Source: DATELY01 sp035276085 (GTDB lineage: Bacteria; Pseudomonadota; Gammaproteobacteria; Steroidobacterales; Steroidobacteraceae). From it: a stretch of DNA of 13,591 bases. The stretch is taken from the NCBI GenBank assembly GCA_035276085.1, contig DATELY010000213.1, positions 1 to 13,591 of the forward strand, given 5' to 3'. Positions 4,811 to 10,382 of the stretch are shown one piece after another (position 1 is the stretch's first letter; each line of letters begins with the position of its first letter). The notes beneath the pieces are model-generated. The model ran no database searches. It saw nothing but the letters and a program-made list of their open reading frames with translations, and was not told where the DNA came from. The translations under genes were made by a program, and so were the position numbers.

Positions 4811-5959
4811 ATGAAATTCAAACGTGCGCATGGCGCGTGGTGCTGCTTATTGTCTTGCGCCGGTATCGAGGGCACGGCAGAAGCTCGGCGCTCGCGCGTC
4901 GTGCTCCTGATGGCAACGCTGCTGTTCGCATCGGGCTTGTCCGGTTGCGGCTCCGATGACGAGGACTCACCCAGCCCGCAGAGCGAGGCAGCCGTCGAAG
5001 GCTCGCCGGCAGCTGCGCCCAGTCAGCCCGCCGCGCAAGCGCCGACACCGGCTACTCAGCCGACACCCCCGGCGCAACCCGCACCCACACCCGAGCAGCC
5101 GCCTGTCGTCGAGCCGGTGATCAGTTCGGCCACCGAAGGCGCCAACTCTGCCGGCTTTGCTTACAACGACAGCCTCAAGAACGTTTCCCTCTATGGAAGA
5201 TCCACGGGCTTGCTGGTTGCGGGACGGTGCAACCGCTACGCTCCAGCGATACAGCAGGCCAGAGCCAAGGGTGCAGAGGTGCTCGCGTACTTGAACGCGA
5301 CGGAACGCCCGATGCATCAAGTGTGCGCGCTCGATAAGCAGCTCTACATGAACAACTATGGGGCAGTTCCGCTGTGGCCGTATCCGAGCTATGGGCAGCG
5401 ACAGATCTGGGCCAACAACCACATGACCGATATCCGTGCGGGCTCGAAGTGGATTCTCCACGTCGTGAGTTACGTCGAGGGCTTGATGCGCGAGGGCAAA
5501 GTGGATGGCGTGTTCCTCGATGTGCTCGGCGCGCGTCCGTGGGGTCCGAACGTGCATTGGGAAAGCTGGTCGCAGGCAGAGAAGAATGCTTGGACCGACG
5601 GCGCCGTCGATCTCGTGCGGCGACTGGATGAGTCACGCCGCCTGATCAATCCGAATTTCATCATCGTCAACAACAATGTCTGGGACCGTGGCGACACGCG
5701 CGGACTCGCGGGTGAGAAGTACGTCGCGGGCGTTACGATCGAGCATCCGCGGTTGGGTGTGCCGCCGTGGCAAAAGCGATACGCGCAGAAGGCCTTTGGA
5801 AACGTGGGCCACCGCCGCTTGATCGTGATGGCCAGGAACAAGGCTGACGCACAGGCCTGGGCCAAGGTGCCGGGTGTGACACATGTGTCCGATCAGATGT
5901 ACTACGGCTACCCCACGCCTCCGCCCGTTGGGTTCAGACCCTTGACCGACCGAAACTAA
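4811..5959 (+). CDS. Lipoprotein with glycoside-hydrolase-like TIM-barrel domain (paralogue 1)
   Basis: About 382 aa from ATG 4811, with GGGAG ten bases upstream; a TTG at 4802 would add three residues. A long N-region precedes a lipoprotein signal (VVLLMATLLFASGLSGC, lipobox LSGC). A Pro/Ala/Gln/Thr-rich linker of about 50 residues follows, then a C-terminal domain of about 270 residues. Barrel-strand-like motifs run in order: VLAYLNATERP, GKVDGVFLDVLGARPW, INPNFIIVNNN, VTIEHPRLG and a closing VSDQMYYGYP. The acidic residues in the ATERP, FLDVLG and IEHP motifs are candidate catalytic groups, as in GH114 or GHL-type polysaccharide hydrolases. The exact family is uncertain. It is likely anchored in the outer membrane. 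Its domain is closely similar to that of the gene at 8282-9349. A repeat follows 13 bp after its stop. Confidence 0.75.
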   Translation: MKFKRAHGAWCCLLSCAGIEGTAEARRSRVVLLMATLLFASGLSGCGSDDEDSPSPQSEAAVEGSPAAAPSQPAAQAPTPATQPTPPAQPAPTPEQPPVVEPVISSATEGANSAGFAYNDSLKNVSLYGRSTGLLVAGRCNRYAPAIQQARAKGAEVLAYLNATERPMHQVCALDKQLYMNNYGAVPLWPYPSYGQRQIWANNHMTDIRAGSKWILHVVSYVEGLMREGKVDGVFLDVLGARPWGPNVHWESWSQAEKNAWTDGAVDLVRRLDESRRLINPNFIIVNNNVWDRGDTRGLAGEKYVAGVTIEHPRLGVPPWQKRYAQKAFGNVGHRRLIVMARNKADAQAWAKVPGVTHVSDQMYYGYPTPPPVGFRPLTDRN

Positions 5960-5972
5960 GCATTGGGAGACG

Positions 5973-5994
5973 GTGTCAGGTTTGCACATTTGCA
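5973..5994 (+). repeat. Solo copy 5 / outer left copy near the RAYT element
   Basis: GTGTCAGGTTTGCA then CATTTGCA, identical to the 22-bp end at 6034-6055 and in the same orientation, 61 bp upstream of it. The CCTGAC arm seen in solo copies 1-4 is absent. It may be the true left boundary of the RAYT element or a separate insertion. Confidence 0.85.
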
Positions 5995-6005
5995 CAACAC
6001 AACAG

Positions 6006-6027
6006 GCCAGCACAGGGCAGTGCTGGC
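6006..6027. terminator. Perfect 8-bp stem hairpin between the two left copies
   Basis: GCCAGCAC-AGGGCA-GTGCTGGC. It could end transcription of the lipoprotein gene at 4811-5959, although no T-run follows. Alternatively it is a subterminal hairpin of the transposable element. Both readings are inference. Confidence 0.4.
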
Positions 6028-6033
6028 TCAACA

Positions 6034-6055
6034 GTGTCAGGTTTGCACATTTGCA
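6034..6055 (+). repeat. Left inverted end of the RAYT element
   Basis: GTGTCAGGTTTGCA followed by CATTTGCA. It begins 7 bp beyond the transposase stop codon and pairs with the end at 7030-7051. Confidence 0.85.
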
Positions 6056-6062
6056 TTCTGGC

Positions 6063-6941
6063 TTACCGAATTGGCATCCGTGAGACGGCGCGGGACAGGG
6101 CCGAGACACTTCGGTTGAGAAATCGTGCGACTGCACTGAGTGAAGCTGCCTGCTGCGCAATGGCACGTGAGGCGATCAGCGCGCGTGCATCGCATAGATG
6201 ACGCTCTCTGCTTCGTGAGCGGAGTGCTTCGAGGCTGATGCGGCGCTCGTTGCAGATGGCTTGTGCGAGTGACTCCAGCGACACGCTCGACCGTCGGGTC
6301 GAGGCGTGCAATGCCAACTGCTCGAGGAATTGATCCGTGCCGAGTACACGTCGTTCCTTGGGATGAGGTGCAAGACGCAGATCAGCATCCGCACTCGACA
6401 GCCGCTGTTCAACGAATGATTGGAATAGGACTCGGGCCCGTGCGAGGTCAGGCGAGAAGAGACTCAAGCCAAAGTCTGTATAGACCCAGGGTTGCACACT
6501 CTTACCGAGATATGCGCGGTGACTGGACCAGCGGTACTGTTGGGGTGCCTCGCAGATGTGGGCGCGAACTGGATTCAGATGGATGTACCGGATCAACTCC
6601 AGGAAGTAATGGTCCACGTCGACGAGCAGCGCGTGATACCGATTCTCGAACAGATGGCCCGTGGTGCTGAGGTCCTTTTGTATCGCTCGTGCGAAGCGAC
6701 CTGCTACGCGTTGCATCAGGTTGCCGAGCGGCTGTTCGGCAACCTGAACCAACAGGTGCACGTGATTCGTCATCCAGCAGTACGCGTGAACGCGTGCACC
6801 GGTGCGCTGGACGGCATCGGCCATGATCTCGTCCAGCAGCTGACGGTCCGCAAGTTTGTAGAAGATGTCTTGCCGGTGGTTGCCACGTGCGGTGACGTGG
6901 TACACGGCGCCCGGCGCGTGCAGTCTGGGAGCTCTCGGCAT
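6063..6941 (-). CDS. REP-associated tyrosine transposase (RAYT, Y1/HUH superfamily)
   Basis: 292 aa. The N-terminal Y1 transposase domain (about 1-140) starts MPRAPRLHAPGAVYHVTARG. It carries the metal-binding motif NHVHLLVQ (His60, His62) and the catalytic tyrosine in the LIRYIHLNPVRA motif (Tyr119), so the key residues are intact. The C-terminal part (about 220-285) looks like a DnaA-type helix-turn-helix domain: SLESLAQAICNERRISLEAL, later AVARFLNRSVSALSRAV. RAYTs cut and rejoin single-stranded DNA at REP hairpins and are thought to mobilise them. The gene lies inside a pair of inverted 22-bp ends that also occur as short elements across this window, its likely substrates. No ribosome binding site is visible near the ATG, and a hairpin sits 3 nt upstream. 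Expression is probably low. Confidence 0.92.
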   Translation of the reverse strand: MPRAPRLHAPGAVYHVTARGNHRQDIFYKLADRQLLDEIMADAVQRTGARVHAYCWMTNHVHLLVQVAEQPLGNLMQRVAGRFARAIQKDLSTTGHLFENRYHALLVDVDHYFLELIRYIHLNPVRAHICEAPQQYRWSSHRAYLGKSVQPWVYTDFGLSLFSPDLARARVLFQSFVEQRLSSADADLRLAPHPKERRVLGTDQFLEQLALHASTRRSSVSLESLAQAICNERRISLEALRSRSRERHLCDARALIASRAIAQQAASLSAVARFLNRSVSALSRAVSRMPIR

Positions 6942-6944
6942 GGC

Positions 6945-6968
6945 GGCATCCGCGTGAGTGTGGATGCC
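6945..6968 (-). promoter_or_regulatory. Leader hairpin just before the RAYT start codon
   Basis: GGCATCC (6945-6951) and GGATGCC (6962-6968) form a perfect 7-bp stem with a 10-nt loop. It ends 3 nt before the ATG on the RAYT mRNA. It would cover the ribosome entry region and limit translation. The stem is conserved in the 169-bp copy at 8010-8178 (8072-8078 and 8089-8095). A role in repression is inferred. Confidence 0.45.
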
Positions 6969-7029
6969 TCACTTTGACCTTCGATCGGCTCGGGGGGAGT
7001 CCCGGATTTCGCGTCCATGTGCACAGATA

Positions 7030-7051
7030 TGCAAGTGTGCAAACCTGACAC
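7030..7051 (-). repeat. Right inverted end of the RAYT element
   Basis: Reads TGCAAGTGTGCA then AACCTGACAC on the + strand. Read on the minus strand it matches the left ends except for about two positions (CACTTGCA instead of TATTTGCA). Confidence 0.85.
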
Positions 7052-7061
7052 CGATATCCGA

Positions 7062-7835
7062 CTAAGTCGCGGTCACGAAGCAACTCTCCGTGATGGTCTG
7101 GTTGCCTCCCTCTTCGATTGCGAGGATTTCGAAACCGTATCGCGTCCCAGGCTTCAGCAATTCTGATGGCACCGTCACCATCGTGCCCTCCAGGTGGACG
7201 TCGAAGGTGTTCTCGCCGACGATCACCTCATACTCTGCGACGTCGATCGGCTTTCCTTCGATGGACGTCGTCACGTCGTTCCACGCGATGACGACCGGTA
7301 GCGGTACGTTCAGGCTGCACCCTTTATTTGCGGCGGGCGTCGGCAGAAGAATCTGGGGCCCCGCTGGAATGTCATGGGTGAACTCAGTCGCGCCTACCAG
7401 GATGTCACCGTCGATGGTGCGACCGGTGAAGTGGTAGACCCCTTCCGGAAACTGCTCAAAGAACTCTTCCAGCGGCAGTTCATCCAGCGTCGGTTCCGCG
7501 CTTTCCAGGAACAGCTCCGTGCCGCCGCCCTGGCGCAGTAGATTCGCCGTCGCTCGGGCCTCGAAAATCTTCTTGCCCCTGGGGCTGAACACCTGCACAG
7601 CCTTCCAGCTGTCGACGTCGAGAAAAAATTGCACGCCCACGTCCTCATCCGTGGCGTTGAACTCGATGATGAGCGACACGTCCTCGAACGGTACCTGTTT
7701 CGGCTTGGGCTTGTTGTCACCGGCCCAGCCGGGTGTCGCTATGGCAGTGGTTGCAAGAGCAACCACTGCTGCCGGAGCGGCGAATCGGGCCTGCTTCAAG
7801 ACAGTGCCGTTCGATCGTGCATATTGGTTGGCCAT
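7062..7835 (-). CDS. Secreted protein with fibronectin-III-like C-terminal domain
   Basis: 257 aa, with AGGAGGGT (7841-7848) well placed before the ATG. The N terminus has a basic region, a hydrophobic stretch (PAAVVALATTAIATP) and a probable signal peptidase I site after GWA (residue 38). The mature protein has an acidic region with VSLIIEFNATDEDVGVQFFL and VYHFTGRTIDGDILVGATEF, which looks beta-rich. A final domain of about 90 residues carries PVVIAWNDV, VAEYEVIVG and TRYGFEILAIEEGGN, the strand pattern of a fibronectin type III fold. Cysteines in KGCSLN and ESCFV may form a disulfide. No enzyme motif is seen; a binding or scaffold role is inferred. The RAYT element begins 10 bp after its stop on the same strand. 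Confidence 0.8.
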   Translation of the reverse strand: MANQYARSNGTVLKQARFAAPAAVVALATTAIATPGWAGDNKPKPKQVPFEDVSLIIEFNATDEDVGVQFFLDVDSWKAVQVFSPRGKKIFEARATANLLRQGGGTELFLESAEPTLDELPLEEFFEQFPEGVYHFTGRTIDGDILVGATEFTHDIPAGPQILLPTPAANKGCSLNVPLPVVIAWNDVTTSIEGKPIDVAEYEVIVGENTFDVHLEGTMVTVPSELLKPGTRYGFEILAIEEGGNQTITESCFVTAT

Positions 7836-8281
7836 GATGAACCCTCCTGCAGAAGATTCTGGTGCGCTGCGAGAGGCAGCGGCACGAACGGATCAGCGAC
7901 CGCCCACGGTCGCGCATTGCGGCGCACACGCGTGCAGCGATAGCCATTACCAAACACTCAACACAACAAGAGTTAGACGGCGCTCGTGAGAAAATCCTTC
8001 GGGTGGACAGTGTCAGGTTTGCATATTTGCACGGCGCCCGGCGCGTGCAGTCTGGGAGCTCTCGGCATAGCGGCATCCGCGTGGGGGTGGATGCCTCCCT
8101 TTGACCTTCGATCGGCTCAGGGTGGGTCCCGGATTGCGGGTCCATGTGCGCAGATATGCAAGTGTGCAAACCTGACACCGATATGGGCCGTTCGGGTGAC
8201 CAAGGTCTAATGGCCGCCTTCCGCGTCACTCGTAAGATGTTTTTTCGGTAGAACCCATCGTTCTTCCGACTGATCATCAGC
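7836..8281. other. 446-bp divergent intergenic region
   Basis: It separates the minus-strand secreted protein from the plus-strand lipoprotein at 8282 and must hold both promoters, though none is clear enough to call. The 169-bp element at 8010-8178 occupies its middle. Frames that cross it translate repeat sequence and are not genes. Confidence 0.6.
8010..8178 (-). mobile_element. 169-bp non-autonomous RAYT element (MITE/REPIN-like) copy 1
   Basis: The left end 8010-8031 (GTGTCAGGTTTGCA, TATTTGCA) and right end 8157-8178 (TGCAAGTGTGCA, AACCTGACAC) are inverted repeats. From 8030 to 8178 it aligns without gaps to 6903-7051 of the RAYT element, with about 10 differences in 149 bp. It therefore keeps the RAYT leader, the start codon and about a dozen codons, and lacks the rest. 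It is an internal-deletion derivative that the nearby RAYT could mobilise in trans. Confidence 0.85.
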
Positions 8282-9349
8282 GTGCTCGCCGTGATTGCGT
8301 ACCCCTACGTTCGCGGCTCGAACACAGCGGCTTCTCAAGGAATCTCGCTGTTCAGTGAAGTCTTACTGTGCACGGTCGCGAAGCGCGCCAAGTGCTTGCG
8401 CAAGCGAACCTTGTGCGGGCTGCTCTTCTGCGCTCTTTCCGCTTGTGGCAGTGGCGATGGTGCGGGCCGTTCCGGACAGATGAGCGATGGATCATCTGAC
8501 GACGCGAGCAGCGGTGTGCCGTTCACGACGCTCGGTGCGAACCCTGCGGGCATAGCGTATTCGACGCTCAAGAACATCGCGTTGTACGGTCAGGCCACAG
8601 GCCTGCTCATTACCGGTCGTTGCAATCGGTATGACTCGGGCTTTGCGACCGCTCGCGCGAAGGGTGCTGAAGTACTGGCCTATCTGAATGCGGTGGAGCG
8701 TCCAGATCAACAGGTCTGCTCGCTTGATGAGGATTTCTACATGGGTGACTACGGCTCTGTGCCGCTGTGGCCCTATCCCACGTATGGGCAACGCGTGATA
8801 TGGGCGAATCACCATGTGACGGATTTGCGTCCGGGTTCGCAGTGGATTCTCTGGGTGGTCGCATACGTGGAGAACCTCATGCGCGAAGGCAAGGTCGATG
8901 GCGTGTTCCTCGATGTCCTTGGCGCACGGCCGTGGGGCATTACGGCGTCCTGGGAGTCTTGGCCGCTCGCCGAGCAAAACGAGTGGACCGATGGCTGCGT
9001 CGACCTGGTACGCCGGCTGGATGCTTCGCGTCGCGCGATCAACCCCAACTTCATCCTCATCAATAATAACGTCTGGGATCGCGGCGACACGCGCGGGTTG
9101 CCGGGTGAACAATACGTGGATGGTGTCGTCATCGAGCATCCAGAGCTGGGACTGCAGCCCTGGCACAAGAAGTATGCGCAGAAGCCCTTCTCGAACCTCG
9201 GGCATCGTCGTCTGCTGGTCATAGGGCGTACCACGGATGACGCTCGGTTGTGGTCAGGAGTCCCCGGCGTGTCGCACGTGTCCGATCAGATGTACTACGG
9301 TCATCCGACGGTACCACCCGTGAGTTTCAACGCACTTGACGACCGATGA
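8282..9349 (+). CDS. Lipoprotein with glycoside-hydrolase-like TIM-barrel domain (paralogue 2)
   Basis: Up to 355 aa from GTG 8282, but this start has no ribosome binding site. A TTG at 8396 would give a textbook lipoprotein signal peptide (LRKRTLCGLLFCALSACGSG, lipobox LSAC) and about 317 aa, and may be the real start. The mature domain parallels the gene at 4811-5959: LYGQATGLLITGRCNRY, VLAYLNAVERP, GKVDGVFLDVLGARPW, INPNFILINNNVWDRGDTRG, VVIEHPELG, VSDQMYYGHP. It lacks the long proline-rich linker of its paralogue. The fold suggests a GH114/GHL-type enzyme acting on a polysaccharide outside the inner membrane; substrate unknown. A 169-bp element begins 10 bp after its stop. Confidence 0.75.
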   Translation: MLAVIAYPYVRGSNTAASQGISLFSEVLLCTVAKRAKCLRKRTLCGLLFCALSACGSGDGAGRSGQMSDGSSDDASSGVPFTTLGANPAGIAYSTLKNIALYGQATGLLITGRCNRYDSGFATARAKGAEVLAYLNAVERPDQQVCSLDEDFYMGDYGSVPLWPYPTYGQRVIWANHHVTDLRPGSQWILWVVAYVENLMREGKVDGVFLDVLGARPWGITASWESWPLAEQNEWTDGCVDLVRRLDASRRAINPNFILINNNVWDRGDTRGLPGEQYVDGVVIEHPELGLQPWHKKYAQKPFSNLGHRRLLVIGRTTDDARLWSGVPGVSHVSDQMYYGHPTVPPVSFNALDDR

Positions 9350-9359
9350 GTGGCGGACA

Positions 9360-9528
9360 GTGTCAGGTTTGCATATTTGCACAGCAGCCGGTGCATGCAG
9401 TCTGAGTCTGGAAGCTCTCGGCATGGCGGCATCCGCGTGGGGGTGGATGCCTCCCTTTGACCTTCGATCGGCTCAGGGTGGGTCCCGGATTGCGGGTGCA
9501 CAGATATGCAAGTATGCAAACCTGACAC
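9360..9528 (-). mobile_element. 169-bp non-autonomous RAYT element (MITE/REPIN-like) copy 2
   Basis: Ends at 9360-9381 and 9507-9528 form inverted repeats. The interior aligns with copy 1 but has a 6-bp gain (near CAGTCTGAGTCTGG) and a 6-bp loss (near GGGTGCACAG), which cancel to the same total length. The remnant of the RAYT N-terminal coding region is more diverged than in copy 1, so this copy is probably older. Confidence 0.85.
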
Positions 9529-9611
9529 CGGTAGGGGGTTGAATCCGCGCGTCGGGTGCGTAAGGTTGTTGACGCCTCTGAAGCAACTGAGGGCGGGAGC
9601 ACGGAAACACA

Positions 9612-10187
9612 ATGAATTTGACCAGACTTCGAGAATTGCGATCGCGTGTCCGCCTGCTGCCGATTTTAGCGGCGTGCGCCGTGTGCCTCGGCGCGACGTC
9701 GCAGTCGTGCAAGCTCGGCCGCCAAGTGCGCGATCAAAACGACTTTTCAGATTTCTCAGTGGAATTACAGCTGCTGAACGACGCGGGAGAAATCCAGGAC
9801 ACGTTCGATCAACAGGATCGCGTCCATTTCGCCTTGAAGGTCACCAACGGCAAGGACAAAAAGGTGACGCTCACGTTTCCTTCGACGCAACAGGCTGACT
9901 TCGCGATCGTCACTGACGACCGCGCTGAGCAAGTGGTATGGGTTGCCTCGCAGAGCAGTACCTCGCAGACGACAGTGACCGAAGTGGAGTTCAGCGCAGG
10001 CGAAACAAAGACGTTCCCTTTCGACGGTGTGTTGACCGATACGCGAGCACAATCCCAAGGAGAATTCCTGCCAAAGGGCGACTATCAGGTGGTTGGCGCA
10101 CTACTCGTCAACTTCGACAACTTCGCGACCGACCCGCTTGCCAGCAACGATCTCGCCTCCGATCCGGTGCCGTTGACGATCGACTAG
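9612..10187 (+). CDS. Secreted BsuPI-like domain protein
   Basis: 191 aa. The signal peptide spans about residues 1-30 (basic start, hydrophobic LLPILAACAVCLGATS). Cys33 (SQSC) could be lipidated, but the lipobox is weak. The mature part is one beta-sandwich: VELQLLNDAG, DRVHFALKVTNGKDKKVTLT, FPSTQQADFAIVTDD, VVWVASQ, FSAGETKTFPFDG, LPKGDYQVVGALL. This order matches the BsuPI family, named after the Bacillus intracellular proteinase inhibitor. In Gram-negative bacteria such domains are mostly of unknown role, so protease inhibition is not assured. GGGAG lies upstream of the ATG. It is convergent with the DUF6345-like gene. Confidence 0.8.
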   Translation: MNLTRLRELRSRVRLLPILAACAVCLGATSQSCKLGRQVRDQNDFSDFSVELQLLNDAGEIQDTFDQQDRVHFALKVTNGKDKKVTLTFPSTQQADFAIVTDDRAEQVVWVASQSSTSQTTVTEVEFSAGETKTFPFDGVLTDTRAQSQGEFLPKGDYQVVGALLVNFDNFATDPLASNDLASDPVPLTID

Positions 10188-10225
10188 TGAACCGTAACGA
10201 TTGCTTCGATAGTCGTTCACGCGTC

Positions 10226-10251
10226 CCTTCCCCTGCGATAGCGGGGGAAGG
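10226..10251. terminator. Long hairpin between convergent genes
   Basis: CCTTCCCCTGC - GATA - GCGGGGGAAGG, an 11-bp stem with one T-G wobble. It lies 39 bp after the stop at 10187. No T-run follows. It resembles C/G-rich REP-type hairpins common after proteobacterial genes, followed here by GGATGGGGGC, and is a different family from the RAYT repeats. It may act as a terminator or an mRNA-stabilising structure. Confidence 0.5.
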
Positions 10252-10331
10252 ACAGGATGGGGGCACTTCCGAATCAGTTGTTACGCTCCACTAGCGCGAT
10301 AGGTGCGTCAATTCACTGAGCCTCCGCCGAG

Positions 10332-10360
10332 AAAAAGCTGCGCCGCTCGCGCGACGCAGC
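10332..10360 (-). terminator. Rho-independent terminator of the DUF6345-like gene
   Basis: On the minus strand GCTGCG pairs with CGCAGC, with inner CGC/GCG pairs around a 4-nt loop, followed directly by TTTTTC. It lies 23 bp after the stop of the minus-strand gene at 10383-12101. Confidence 0.65.
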
Positions 10361-10382
10361 CAGTGTCGACACACTCGGGCGA

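Larger units (their letters stand above)
6034..7051 (-). mobile_element. RAYT transposable element with inverted ends
   Basis: A 1018-bp unit holding a single gene, the RAYT transposase. The left end (6034-6055) is GTGTCAGGTTTGCA plus CATTTGCA. The right end (7030-7051) is its near inverted complement, TGCAAGTGTGCA plus AACCTGACAC. The RAYT stop lies 7 bp from the left end and its start 110 bp from the right end. The homology with the 169-bp element at 8010-8178 runs slightly past the right end (to CCGATAT), so the boundary may extend to about 7056. No flanking direct duplication is evident, as expected for tyrosine HUH transposases. The right end lies 10 bp after the stop of the minus-strand gene at 7062-7835. 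Confidence 0.8.

Noticed and set aside
4967..5636. Long minus-strand frames opposite the first hydrolase-like lipoprotein
   Set aside because: Arg/Ser/His-rich composition typical of shadow frames in G+C-rich genes.
6263..6977. Plus-strand frames opposite the RAYT gene
   Set aside because: They are mirror frames of a well-supported transposase; no motif or start site.
7862..8210. Plus-strand frames across the intergenic region and 169-bp element
   Set aside because: They translate the repeat (SGLHIC, CKCANLT-like peptides) and have no ribosome binding site or family resemblance.
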